Positions 56,160 to 64,000 of a stretch of DNA of 64,000 bases are shown here, in pieces. The notes below the pieces were generated by a model. The model ran no database searches. It was given only the letters and a program-made list of their open reading frames with translations, and was not told the origin of the DNA. Made by a program: the position numbers and the translations under genes. Where the stretch lies: positions 930,001 through 994,000 of the forward strand of contig CP133958.1 in assembly GCA_036251205.1 (NCBI GenBank). Direction: 5' to 3'. How positions within the stretch are numbered: position 1 is the stretch's first letter; the number at the start of each line of letters is the position of its first letter. The DNA comes from Orbaceae bacterium BiB. Its GTDB lineage: Bacteria; Pseudomonadota; Gammaproteobacteria; Enterobacterales; Orbaceae.

Positions 56160-57797
56160 ATGGCATTATTTTCGACGATTCTAATCTTAATTCTACTTGT
56201 ATCTATTTCTGGTGTAATTGTTAAACTTTTTCCATTCCAGATACCATTACCACTGATGCAAATTTTACTTGGGTGTATTCTAGCAGCTTTTCATGTTTAT
56301 GAAGAACAATTTGATCCCCAACTCTTCTTATTACTTTTTATCCCTCCCCTTTTGTTTGATGATGGGAGAAAGACAGCAATTAAAGATTTTATCCATAATG
56401 TCCGTGAAATTGTCGGTCTAGCTTTAGTTTTAGTAGTAATAACCATCGTCGCGCTTGGTTACGTATTACATTGGATTTTACCAAATGTATCATTACCAGC
56501 AGCAATGGCACTTGCAGCAGTATTATCACCAACCGATGCCGTGGCATTAAGTGGTATTGTGGGTAAAGGCCGTATTGACAAAAGTAAAATGGAAATCATC
56601 GAAGGTGAAGCACTAATGAATGATGCTTCTGGTCTAGTGAGTTTAAAATTTGCGGTCGCCATTGCAATTGGTGCAATGGAATTTGATATTCTGCATATCT
56701 CATTTGCATTTTTTGTTTCAGCAATCGGTGGATTAGCAGTCGGTGCAATAGTGACATGGTTATATACTCTTGTATTACGCAAAATAAACAAACTAACGAA
56801 TAATGATTCAGCCATTCAAATTGTCCTACTATTTTTACTCCCATTTGCTGTCTACATTATTGCGGAACATTTCTTACATGCTTCAGGGATTTTAGCTGCT
56901 GTTAGTGCAGGTATGACAGTTAAACAATCTGGAATTATGAGAAAAGCGCCATTAACAACGAGATTACAATCAGAAAGTTCGTGGTCGATGTTAACATTTG
57001 TATTTAACGGCGTGATCTTTACCTTACTTGGATTACAATTGCCTAGTATTATTACAGAAACTTATATAGCAAATCAAAAAGATGCTTCAATTGAGCTATG
57101 GCAACTTGTTCTTGTGGTATTTTTTGTCTTTGTAGTCCTAATGGGAACTCGTTTCTTATGGCTTTGGGTTATGAAACACTTACCAACACTTCCTTTTGGC
57201 GTGAAAAGACCCCTTGCATTTAAAAGTTATACAACCAGAGACCTATTAATATCTACATTTGCTGGAGTTCGAGGAGCTATCACGTTAGCGGGTGTGCTTT
57301 CAATTCCAATTTCAAGTCAAATACCTGGCCGATATGAACTTGTGTTTATCGCAACGGGCGTAATTTTAATCTCGTTAGTTGTGGCTGTTGTTATTTTACC
57401 TATTTTACTACGTGGTACCGTTATCTTAGATAATAGTCAAGTTGATGATGAATACCTTAAAGCGAAAGCATATATGGCTGAAGAAGCAATTAGTAGCTTA
57501 GAAAAAATGCAAAATAGTCTATTACTCGACACGACGGATGGAATTGACAACGAAATCGTCAACGAGGTCGGTTCTCGAGTTATTGGATCATTGCGACGTC
57601 GTACTGGTTTAAAAAATTTGGAACAAAAAGCATTAGAAGCAGAAAATTTAGAAAGACGTATGCGTATTGTAGCAATTGGTTCTGAACGAGCTACCTTATA
57701 TCAATTAAAAACAAAAGATGAAATTTCTGATGAAACATTTGATCGTCTAAATAATGATCTTGATTTATACGAAGCTATGATTTCAGAAAATAATTAA
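56160..57797 (+). CDS. CPA1-family Na+/H+ antiporter (YjcE/NhaP type)
   Basis: A 545-aa inner-membrane protein with about 12 transmembrane helices in residues 1-425 and a cytoplasmic C-terminal tail. Conserved motifs: LLFIPPLLFDDGRK, VLSPTDAVALSGIVGK (ion-binding region), EGEALMNDASGLVSLKFAVA (the N-D pair) and FAGVRGAITLAGVLSIPI. It exchanges Na+ (or K+) for protons to control internal pH. The closest known E. coli protein by layout is YjcE. Divergent from recO; ubiT follows after 25 bases. Confidence 0.92.
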   Translation: MALFSTILILILLVSISGVIVKLFPFQIPLPLMQILLGCILAAFHVYEEQFDPQLFLLLFIPPLLFDDGRKTAIKDFIHNVREIVGLALVLVVITIVALGYVLHWILPNVSLPAAMALAAVLSPTDAVALSGIVGKGRIDKSKMEIIEGEALMNDASGLVSLKFAVAIAIGAMEFDILHISFAFFVSAIGGLAVGAIVTWLYTLVLRKINKLTNNDSAIQIVLLFLLPFAVYIIAEHFLHASGILAAVSAGMTVKQSGIMRKAPLTTRLQSESSWSMLTFVFNGVIFTLLGLQLPSIITETYIANQKDASIELWQLVLVVFFVFVVLMGTRFLWLWVMKHLPTLPFGVKRPLAFKSYTTRDLLISTFAGVRGAITLAGVLSIPISSQIPGRYELVFIATGVILISLVVAVVILPILLRGTVILDNSQVDDEYLKAKAYMAEEAISSLEKMQNSLLLDTTDGIDNEIVNEVGSRVIGSLRRRTGLKNLEQKALEAENLERRMRIVAIGSERATLYQLKTKDEISDETFDRLNNDLDLYEAMISENN

Positions 57798-57822
57798 TTA
57801 TTTATTAGATAATGAGACAAAT

Positions 57823-58314
57823 ATGTTAAATAAAGTTCATGCACTTTTAGTAGAAAATACACCATTGGCTTTAAGTAAGCCTTTGCAGTTGATCCCGTTT
57901 TCACTAAAACAAAGAATAATGGAACAACTTTTACAAACCCAGTTTGAACGTTCTTTAGCAGATGGAGATCTGGATTTTCTAGAAAACCGTTGGTTAAAAA
58001 TAGAAGTCCGTGACTTACAATTAGTTTGGTTTATTAGCAATATCAATAATAAACTTGTCGTAAGTCGGGCTGAAATACCGGATGTCAGTTTCAGCGGTAA
58101 TACTAATGATCTCGTTTTAGTTGCCACTAGAAGACAAGATCCAGATACGTTATTTTTTCAACGCAAACTAATTGTTGAAGGCGATACAGAACTCGGGCTA
58201 TGCGTAAAAAACTTGATGGATTCAATTGATTTAGACTCTATGCCTAAGTATATCCGCCTTGGATTAGAAAATTTGGCGAATTTTATTGAAAAAGGTAAGC
58301 AAAATTCATTTTAG
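57823..58314 (+). CDS. ubiT: UbiT (YhbT), SCP2-domain accessory factor for ubiquinone synthesis
   Basis: A 163-aa SCP2 sterol-carrier-like protein. The start (PLQLIPFSLKQRIMEQLLQ) and the blocks FLENRWLKIEVRDLQLVWF and TRRQDPDTLFFQRKLIVEGD, then TELGLCVKNLMDSIDLDSMP, closely match E. coli UbiT. UbiT binds isoprenoid quinone precursors and, with UbiU-UbiV, supports oxygen-independent ubiquinone synthesis. ubiU and ubiV are not adjacent here. Confidence 0.9.
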   Translation: MLNKVHALLVENTPLALSKPLQLIPFSLKQRIMEQLLQTQFERSLADGDLDFLENRWLKIEVRDLQLVWFISNINNKLVVSRAEIPDVSFSGNTNDLVLVATRRQDPDTLFFQRKLIVEGDTELGLCVKNLMDSIDLDSMPKYIRLGLENLANFIEKGKQNSF

Positions 58315-58330
58315 AATGGTTACAATCTAT

Positions 58331-58373
58331 TTTTATACTGAATCAGTGAGATGAGAATTGATTCAGTATAAAA
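58331..58373. terminator. Convergent hairpin between ubiT and the SemiSWEET gene
   Basis: A 15-bp perfect inverted repeat (TTTTATACTGAATCA / TGATTCAGTATAAAA) with a 13-base loop lies between two convergent genes. The T tract is inside the stem foot and no T run follows on either strand, so it is an unconventional terminator at best. Confidence 0.45.
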
Positions 58374-58387
58374 TTGAAAAGAGTTAT

Positions 58388-58652
58388 TTATATTGCGGTA
58401 AAAAATGCAATCAAGCCAAAAACCACACCTGGTGTATTAGCAATCGCAATAGGCCAATCTTTCTCTTCTTTTAATAGACCATAGCATACCCATAAAAAGC
58501 AGTTAACTGCGGCAGCAATCGGCTGTGTCGGATTAGTCGAGATTCCATTAATATTATCAATAATTTGTGGAATATAAGAAACATACATCAAAAATGCGGT
58601 ACCTGTTGCAAATCCATCCAAAATAACGCAAATGTTTTTTAGGTAAATTCAA
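58388..58652 (-). pseudogene. SemiSWEET-type sugar transporter with a 5' frameshift
   Basis: The open part (58,388-58,621) encodes a three-helix SemiSWEET: ATGTAFLMYVSYIPQIIDNI with the P-Q motif, AAAVNCFLWVCYGL and DWPIAIANTPGVVFGLIAFF. The family needs an N-terminal start that this frame lacks. On the minus strand AAGGAGAATTAG followed by TTG at 58,652 begins NLPKKHLRYFGWI in another frame; one extra T in GGATTTGCA (about 58,609-58,615) separates it from ATGTAFLM. Removing that T gives a normal 87-codon gene. The lesion is either a real mutation or a sequencing error. Confidence 0.8.
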
Positions 58653-58718
58653 CTAATTCTCCTTTTTCAATGAAATTCGATTTGATGATATAAAAATCAT
58701 ACCATCAGATGGACCAAA

Positions 58719-59591
58719 CTAATTATTCAATAAATCCTGAGCTAATAATAACCCCCCAATAATACCAGAATTATTTTCCAGTGCAGGTAATGTTAAATAA
58801 TCATCCACACTCCTAATTGGGAAATAACCATTTAATAGTTTTAAAAATTCTACTTTAACTTTAGGAAGAAGATGTGCTTTATGCATAATACCCCCCCCTA
58901 AAATAATCATATCAGGTGCGAAAATTAATGTATAATTAGCAATCGCTTGAGCAAGATAAAATGCTTCTAAATCCCATGCAAAATGGTCATCGGGAATATT
59001 AGCAGGCTTGATATTCCAACGTTTTTCAACAGCTGGACCTGATGCAAGTCCTTCTAGACAATCATTGTGAAATGGGCAGTTGCCAACAAATTTATCTTGT
59101 TCATCTCTTCTTATAAAAATATGTCCCATTTCAGGATGGTGATGACTCGCTAGAATTTTCTTATTTAGAATAACACCACCACCAATACCAGTCCCAATCG
59201 TCAAATAAATACAGCTATTTTTATTACGTGCTACACCGAGTCTAAATTCTCCATAAGCCGCTATATTAACATCCGTGTTAAAAGCAATGGGTACAGAGAA
59301 ATGTGTGGTTATGGCCTGAACAAAATTAAAATTTTGCCATGGTAATTTAGGTGTTGACGTAATATAACCATATGTTTTTGAGTTAATATCAATATCAACT
59401 GGTCCGAAACAGCCAATACCTAAAGATTGAATAGGATAATTAGAAAAAAACTGAATAACTTGTGTAAGTGTTTTATCAGGTGTCTGTGTATCGATAACTA
59501 TCTTATCTATAATATTCAAATTCAAATCAGCAATAGCACAAACAAATTTTGTTCCACCAGCTTCAATAGCACCTAACATACAATTATCCAA
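58719..59591 (-). CDS. ROK-family sugar kinase, fructokinase-like
   Basis: A 290-aa kinase. ATP-binding IEAGGTKFVCAI at the start, catalytic region FNTDVNIAAYGEF (Asp as base), YLTIGTGIGGGVI, and the ROK zinc motif H-x(n)-C-P-F-H-x-D-C (HPEMGHIFIRR; GNCPFHNDCLEGLASGP). This pattern matches YdhR/GmuE/Mak-type fructokinases that accept fructose or mannose. Transport partners are not adjacent apart from the broken SemiSWEET gene 67 bases downstream, which may share its transcript. Confidence 0.85.
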   Translation of the reverse strand: MDNCMLGAIEAGGTKFVCAIADLNLNIIDKIVIDTQTPDKTLTQVIQFFSNYPIQSLGIGCFGPVDIDINSKTYGYITSTPKLPWQNFNFVQAITTHFSVPIAFNTDVNIAAYGEFRLGVARNKNSCIYLTIGTGIGGGVILNKKILASHHHPEMGHIFIRRDEQDKFVGNCPFHNDCLEGLASGPAVEKRWNIKPANIPDDHFAWDLEAFYLAQAIANYTLIFAPDMIILGGGIMHKAHLLPKVKVEFLKLLNGYFPIRSVDDYLTLPALENNSGIIGGLLLAQDLLNN

Positions 59592-59660
59592 ATTTATATA
59601 TAAGTGCTATATAGCTTAATCGTATAAATCATCGACGTAAAGTGTTATTTAAAAAACAAA

Positions 59661-59680
59661 AAAGGCCTATACAGGCCTTT
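59661..59680 (-). terminator. Terminator of the AzuC-like small RNA gene
   Basis: An 8-bp perfect stem (AAAGGCCT / AGGCCTTT) with loop ATAC, followed on the minus strand by TTTGTTTTTT, ten bases after the small ORF stop. A strong intrinsic terminator. Confidence 0.9.
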
Positions 59681-59689
59681 TTCTATTCA

Positions 59690-59776
59690 TTATAAAAACG
59701 CACTCGGTGGAACATTTTTATGCGCTTCAACATAAGAATTAACAATTGTTTTAAATATCGATTTAATTTTTTTCAC
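59690..59776 (-). CDS. AzuC-like small protein (28 aa), possible dual-function RNA
   Basis: A 28-codon frame starting GTG with AGGAG six bases upstream and ending just before a terminator. The product MKKIKSIFKTIVNSY, then VEAHKNVPPSAFL, has the length of E. coli AzuC, the basic amphipathic helix (I4, I7, F8, I11, Y15 on one face), the N-x-Y motif, and the K-(D/N)-V-P-P sequence near the end. AzuC is a membrane-associated peptide that stimulates GlpD, encoded by the 164-nt AzuCR RNA, which also base-pairs with mRNAs. Here a TATAAT at 59,810-59,815 predicts a start near 59,803 and a transcript of about 150 nt. Two CRP sites overlap the promoter. Homology rests on my memory of AzuC and needs a search. 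Confidence 0.75.
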   Translation of the reverse strand: MKKIKSIFKTIVNSYVEAHKNVPPSAFL

Positions 59777-59809
59777 AATAAACTCCTAAAATATTATTGT
59801 TCAGATGTG

Positions 59810-59863
59810 ATTATAATATGTGATCTACATCACATAATCAAAAAAAATGTGACGTAGATCACA
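59810..59863 (-). promoter_or_regulatory. Promoter with two perfect CRP sites
   Basis: TGTGATCTACATCACA (59,819-59,834) and TGTGACGTAGATCACA (59,848-59,863) are both full TGTGA-N6-TCACA palindromes, centres 29 bp apart. The minus-strand -10 is TATAAT at 59,810-59,815. Relative to the predicted small-RNA start the sites are centred near -23 and -52; the first overlaps the core promoter, so repression by CRP is likely in that direction. For the rightward Sel1-repeat gene (ATG 59,939) the sites could activate. Confidence 0.85.
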
Positions 59864-59938
59864 TTTTTTACAATTAAAAGAAAGTAAATTACTTCGTAGA
59901 ATCAGAAATTCGACTTATAAAAAGCAAGGCATACCACA

Positions 59939-61153
59939 ATGAAATATAAAACTATTTTAATAATTTTTTGTTTGGTTATTTTTTCGCTCTTTTTTTTATA
60001 CTTCCCCAAAAGTCACTTAAAGCTCAAGGGAGAGGACACACCTGAAGTTCAAAATTTACAAAAATTAGCGGATCAAGACGATGTACAGGCTTTACTGGAA
60101 CTAGCTAAGCGTTATAAAGATAGCCTTGAATATGCTTTTGGATTATTCTCTTATGACACAGATCCATACTACGAAAAAATCTTAGAGCTTTACGAAAGAG
60201 CGGCTAGACAAGGAAATGCTGAAGCTCAACATGAAGTAGCTATGATCTACTATAATGGTTTAGGAGTAGAAAGAGATTATCGAAAAGGAATTGAATGGGA
60301 TGAAAAAGCAGCTAAGCAAAATTATCTAATTGCAAAGCTCGTACTTGCAAGTGTCTATAGTGAAAATAATGCTGGGCCTGATAATCCAATCACAGATCCC
60401 CAAAAAGCATTTTACTGGTATCAACAAGCTTCACTACAAGGTAGTTCATCTGCAGATTTTAGTGTTGGAATGTCCTACTATAATGGGAATGGAATAACTG
60501 TCGACTATCAAAAAGCACTCGCTTACCTAAATAAATCCGCAGATGCTGGAAATATTCAAGCATTAACAGCATTAGGTAATTTCTATGAAAATTGTAATAC
60601 AGGTTTTTGTGATAATAACAAAGCTAAATATTTTTATGAAAAAGCCGCTAATAATGAAGAGAGTATTGCACAATATAATTTAGGTCGCTTTTATGAACAT
60701 GGTCTAACTGGCGAGCAGAATTATACGAAAGCGATGTATTGGTATCAAAAAGCTGAAGAACGTGGAAATGGTTTGGGTGCATTAGCTGTTGCTCAGCTAT
60801 ACCAAGAAGGAAAAGGAGTACCCCAAGACTATCTAGAGGCTAAAAAACATTATGAAATAGCGACTATTTATGGTGAGCCAAATGGCTATTATCAAATTGG
60901 ATTGCTATATAAAAATGGATTGGGTGTTGGAAAAGATATAGTAAAAGCTAACCATAATTTTCAAAAAGCTCTCGAATATTATGAGGCTTTCTCTAAATAT
61001 AAAGATGATACTGATGCTCAATATATGCTGGGAATCCTTTATATGAATGGCGATGGTGTAGAAAAGAATATGGTTACAGCTAAAAAATGGTTCAAAAAAG
61101 CTGCGAATAATGGCCATATTCAGGCTAAAAACATATTATTTTCTCTATCATAA
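59939..61153 (+). CDS. Sel1-repeat protein with N-terminal membrane anchor
   Basis: A 404-aa protein: N-terminal hydrophobic segment (TILIIFCLVIFSLFFLYF, residues ~5-22), with no lipobox, so a signal anchor or signal peptide. About nine Sel1-type repeats follow, e.g. AEAQHEVAMIYYNGLGVERD, IAQYNLGRFYEHGLTGEQN and DAQYMLGILYMNGDGVEKN. Such alpha-alpha superhelices bind proteins, often at the envelope or with host targets. No enzymatic domain is seen. Monocistronic; the upstream gap holds CRP sites. Confidence 0.85.
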   Translation: MKYKTILIIFCLVIFSLFFLYFPKSHLKLKGEDTPEVQNLQKLADQDDVQALLELAKRYKDSLEYAFGLFSYDTDPYYEKILELYERAARQGNAEAQHEVAMIYYNGLGVERDYRKGIEWDEKAAKQNYLIAKLVLASVYSENNAGPDNPITDPQKAFYWYQQASLQGSSSADFSVGMSYYNGNGITVDYQKALAYLNKSADAGNIQALTALGNFYENCNTGFCDNNKAKYFYEKAANNEESIAQYNLGRFYEHGLTGEQNYTKAMYWYQKAEERGNGLGALAVAQLYQEGKGVPQDYLEAKKHYEIATIYGEPNGYYQIGLLYKNGLGVGKDIVKANHNFQKALEYYEAFSKYKDDTDAQYMLGILYMNGDGVEKNMVTAKKWFKKAANNGHIQAKNILFSLS

Positions 61154-61390
61154 AAATCTAAATACAATAAATACTACATCTAATTAAGAGTTAACCTCAT
61201 TACTTACAATGAGGCTTAACATAACTATTTTTAATTTTTAATATTACTTTTCATTATTGAACATACATTCTAAATTTATCTTGTCTGTTAATATCCATTT
61301 TGATCAACGATTCTTGATCGTTATAAACAACCAACCTAATTTAATGCATTAACATTATCACGAGAATAAGATCTTGCGTTCCTATTTTAT

Positions 61391-61413
61391 AACATGTATT
61401 TTATATACATGTT
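61391..61413 (+). promoter_or_regulatory. NsrR operator upstream of hcp
   Basis: The sequence AACATGTATTT-T-ATATACATGTT is an 11-1-11 inverted repeat with one mismatched pair, the architecture of NsrR sites (AAGATGYATTT type). It extends by TAT/ATA on each side. It is centred about 56 bases before the hcp ATG and should place hcp under NO-responsive repression by the NsrR encoded downstream. Confidence 0.85.
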
Positions 61414-61457
61414 ATAAAATACTAATAATAGAAAGAGCAATATTTAAAGGAGCAATT

Positions 61458-63128
61458 ATGTTTTGTATTCAATGTGAGCAAACAATAACAACATCTACAT
61501 CAAAAGGATGCAGTTATTCACGAGGTATGTGTGGTAAAACATCAGAAGTCTCTGACTTACAAGATGTATTAGTAGCTGGATTACAAAGAGTCTCTTTTTG
61601 GGCTAAGGTTTGTCGAGAATATGGCATTATCGATAGAGAAATAGATCGTTGGTCATTTCAAACATTTTTTGCAACTTTAACTAATGTCAATTTTGATCCG
61701 ATCAGAATCCTTACCTATATCAAACAATCGAATATCCATAGTAAAAAATTAGAGCAAGTAGCGAAAGCTGCCGCTCTCCAAGCTAATAAATCCATCCCTA
61801 ATTTATCTTATGCTGCACAAATTGACTACCCTGAAACAAAAGAAGAACTTTTAAAACTCTCATCACAATTCATGTTAAATAGAGATAAAGGTAATGTTAA
61901 TGATGATGTTATTGGCCTACGTTTACTGGCACTATATGGATTAAAGGGTGCAGCAGCCTATATGGAACACGCAGCTGTTTTAAACCAATTTAATGATGAA
62001 ACCAGTGCTGAGTATCATCGTATTATGGATATATTAGGCCATAATCCAAGTGATATGAATGAATTATTCAACTTATCATTAGCAATTGGTACATTAAATT
62101 ATCAAGTCATGGCGATGCTTGATACAGGTGAAACGACCACATTTGGTCATCCGGAGCCAACACAAGTAAACACTAAACCTGTTATAGGAAAATGTATTTT
62201 AGTCTCTGGACATGATTTCCATGATTTACGTTTAATTTTAGAACAAACCCAAGGCAAAGGAATTAATGTTTATACCCATGGTGAAATGTTACCTGCACAT
62301 GCTTATCCGGAACTTAAAAAATACCCACATCTCGTCGGCAACTTTGGTAATGCTTGGCAGAATCAACAAACAGAGTTTGCCCAATTTCCAGGTCCAATTG
62401 TCATGACATCTAATTGTATTATTGATCCTTTTGTTGGGCACCATGGTGATCGTATCTTTACTCGTAGCATTGTTGGTTGGCCAGGTGTTACTCATATAGA
62501 AGGCGATGATTTTAGTACTGTTATTGATTGTGCATTAAAGCAATCTGGGTTCACATATACTGAGTTAGAACACTATATTACTATTGGTTTTGCCCGTAAT
62601 ACATTAATGAATGTAGCACCTACTGTTATAGAAGAGATTAAAGCGGGTAATATAAAACACTTTTTCTTAATTGGTGGATGTGATGGTGGTAAAAGCGAGC
62701 GTCATTATTATACAGATATGGCAAATCAAGTACCAAAAGACAGTGTAATTCTTACACTCGGCTGTGGAAAATATCGTTTTAATAAACAAAATTTTGGTGA
62801 TATTAATGGTATTCCCCGCTTAATTGATATTGGTCAATGTAATGATGCATACTCAGCAATCCAATTAGCGGTTGCATTAGCCGATACATTTAAGTGTAGT
62901 GTAAATGAGTTACCATTAACATTAGTTTTATCTTGGTTTGAACAAAAAGCAATTGTGATCTTACTTACCCTATTATCTTTAGGCATCAAAGGGATTTATA
63001 CTGGACCATCAATGCCAGCATTCTTAACTGATAATCTTATTGCTATTTTACAACAACAATTTGATTTGAAAGCAACAACCAATGCCACAGATGATTTGGC
63101 TGATATTCTAGCTGTTCATGCTGCTTAA
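61458..63128 (+). CDS. hcp: Hybrid-cluster protein (hydroxylamine/NO reductase)
   Basis: A 556-aa protein from ATG 61,458, preceded by AAAGGAGCAATT; a longer upstream frame reads through the promoter. The N-terminal Cys spacing is C-x2-C-x11-C-x6-C (CIQCEQ ... GCSYSRGMC), the form of facultative-anaerobe Hcp with a [2Fe-2S] cluster. Hybrid-cluster ligands are in [28 protein letters not shown] and [11 protein letters not shown]. It reduces NO under anaerobic conditions and drives protein S-nitrosylation in E. coli. Hcr, its usual reductase, is not adjacent. Confidence 0.95.
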   Translation: MFCIQCEQTITTSTSKGCSYSRGMCGKTSEVSDLQDVLVAGLQRVSFWAKVCREYGIIDREIDRWSFQTFFATLTNVNFDPIRILTYIKQSNIHSKKLEQVAKAAALQANKSIPNLSYAAQIDYPETKEELLKLSSQFMLNRDKGNVNDDVIGLRLLALYGLKGAAAYMEHAAVLNQFNDETSAEYHRIMDILGHNPSDMNELFNLSLAIGTLNYQVMAMLDTGETTTFGHPEPTQVNTKPVIGKCILVSGHDFHDLRLILEQTQGKGINVYTHGEMLPAHAYPELKKYPHLVGNFGNAWQNQQTEFAQFPGPIVMTSNCIIDPFVGHHGDRIFTRSIVGWPGVTHIEGDDFSTVIDCALKQSGFTYTELEHYITIGFARNTLMNVAPTVIEEIKAGNIKHFFLIGGCDGGKSERHYYTDMANQVPKDSVILTLGCGKYRFNKQNFGDINGIPRLIDIGQCNDAYSAIQLAVALADTFKCSVNELPLTLVLSWFEQKAIVILLTLLSLGIKGIYTGPSMPAFLTDNLIAILQQQFDLKATTNATDDLADILAVHAA

Positions 63129-63138
63129 TTAGTAATTT

Positions 63139-63166
63139 GGGTTTATAGCCATATAGCTATAAACCC
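63139..63166. terminator. Hairpin after hcp
   Basis: An 11-bp perfect stem (GGGTTTATAGC / GCTATAAACCC) with a 6-base loop, 10 bases after the hcp stop. No T run follows, so it may be a Rho-dependent or stabilising 3' hairpin. Confidence 0.55.
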
Positions 63167-63353
63167 ATCACCACGTATCACAATGCTAAATATTAATTTA
63201 ATAGTCTATACAATAGTGTCAATTTTTATACGGACTAATGGTCCACAAGCATAACACTCATTTTTATAAAACAATGCTTAAGTTGCTTTCTTGATGGATT
63301 TTAGTTAAGGTAATTTCAAAAAGTAGATATAGAAAATAAATTAAGGTGAATCA

Positions 63354-63770
63354 GTGCAATTATCAAGTTTTACAGACTACAGTATTCGAGTTCTAATTTA
63401 TTTATCTAGTTTACCAAAAGATGAACTAACAAATATAACAACCGTTAGTTCACACTACAATATTTCAAAAAATCATTTAGTTAAAGTAGTACATAAGCTA
63501 GGACAGCTTGGTTATATTGAAACCATACAAGGTAAAAATGGTGGTATCAAACTTAAGAAAAATCCCAAACAGATCAATATCGGTAAAATAATCCGTCAAC
63601 TGGAACCATTAGAGCTACTTAACTGTGGTTTATCATTTTGCCATATTAGCCCAGCATGTCGACTAAAAAAATACCTTGTTGATGCTAAAGAGGCGTTTCT
63701 TATTGAATTAGAAAAATACACGATTGATGATCTTATTAGTAATAATCCAGCACTTATCAACTTATTATAA
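63354..63770 (+). CDS. nsrR: NsrR, NO-sensing Rrf2-family repressor
   Basis: A 138-aa Rrf2 regulator. Winged helix: MQLSSFTDYSIRVLIYLSSL, then YNISKNHLVKVVHKLGQLGY and IQGKNGGIKL. Three cluster cysteines stand in LNCGLSFCHISPACRLKK (C-x5-C-x5-C), the NsrR rather than IscR pattern. GTG start after TTAAGGTGAATCA. In relatives the [4Fe-4S] cluster is lost on reaction with NO, relieving repression. The adjacent hcp with its NsrR palindrome makes a compact self-contained regulon. Confidence 0.95.
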   Translation: MQLSSFTDYSIRVLIYLSSLPKDELTNITTVSSHYNISKNHLVKVVHKLGQLGYIETIQGKNGGIKLKKNPKQINIGKIIRQLEPLELLNCGLSFCHISPACRLKKYLVDAKEAFLIELEKYTIDDLISNNPALINLL

Positions 63771-64000
63771 TCATAATACAAATGATATTAACTCGCACAG
63801 CATAAATTAAAACTACATGTAATAACTTTAAAAATGCTATATTTTAAGAATTCAGGATAATGGCCTTTATATTTAATAAATAACGCTATAACTGCTACAG
63901 ATGAGCCATAAGCGCAATTTTTTTAGGCTATAAACTAACTAAAATAGAGTGTGAATATAATGAAATCGATTATAATTAAAAAATGAATTGGAGTAAAAAT
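63771..64000. other. Intergenic region at the right edge
   Basis: About 230 AT-rich bases with no complete gene. Near the end ATGAATTGGAGTAAAAAT (63,983-64,000) may be the first codons of a gene or, more likely, GGAG is the ribosome-binding site of a gene starting just beyond the window. Confidence 0.4.

Noticed and set aside
61306-61322. AACGATTCTTGATCGTT inverted repeat upstream of hcp as an FNR site
   Set aside because: It does not fit TTGAT-N4-ATCAA spacing; left as an unexplained short palindrome.
61374-61457. Longer N-terminus for Hcp
   Set aside because: It would translate through the NsrR operator; the ATG at 61,458 has AAAGGAG and gives the conserved MFCIQCEQ start.

Overview
The window is AT-rich gammaproteobacterial DNA. 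The single-copy core genes (tolQRAB-pal-cpoB, rpoE-rseA-rseB-lepA-lepB-rnc-era, class I cyaA, ubiG, ssb, mlaA, recO, hcp, nsrR) match Enterobacterales/Pasteurellales families. The AT richness, the shuffled order (no rseC after rseB, recO detached from era, cyaA next to rpoE) and the accessory content suggest an insect-gut Orbaceae bacterium such as Gilliamella. That placement is an inference; no search was possible.

Left half (1-35,780) is accessory. It opens with the end of a HerA-like ATPase gene. Next is an ada gene split cleanly by an IS3-family element (635-1874, 3-bp target duplication), overlapping an ICL/PEP-mutase family gene. A block from 4.5 to 18.1 kb is bracketed by two same-orientation copies of another IS3-family element; the left copy is truncated and each copy cuts a phage/satellite gene (DUF3987-like, tyrosine integrase). 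Inside are a Tle4-like type VI lipase effector with its Tli4-like immunity protein, a five-repeat zinc-ribbon protein, a LexA-type umuD-umuC-cho operon, a gene flanked by IS6-like inverted ends, and a DUF6708-like protein beside a lipoprotein. Remnants of an IS150-like and an IS6-family element follow. A 14.8-kb autotransporter adhesin gene (4,922 codons) then occupies 19.7-34.5 kb, with four near-identical tandem copies of a ~1.83-kb module. A decayed IS903-type element ends the region.

A tRNA-Lys(UUU) gene at 35.8 kb, whose 3' end points into the accessory DNA, marks the boundary. To its right are cpoB-pal-tolB-tolA-tolR-tolQ-ybgC (envelope constriction), uspF, era-rnc-lepB-lepA, the sigma-E regulon head rseB-rseA-rpoE with a good sigma-E promoter, cyaA, nudL, ubiG, ssb, tRNA-Arg(CCU), mlaA, recO, a CPA1 Na+/H+ antiporter, ubiT, a frameshifted SemiSWEET gene and an ROK sugar kinase.

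Two regulatory units stand out near the right end. One is a 28-codon small-protein gene (59,690-59,776, minus) strongly resembling enterobacterial AzuC. It has its own -10 box, two perfect CRP palindromes and a terminator, so the transcript would be about 150 nt, like the dual-function AzuCR RNA. The other is the nitrosative-stress pair hcp and nsrR, with a near-perfect NsrR palindrome ahead of hcp.
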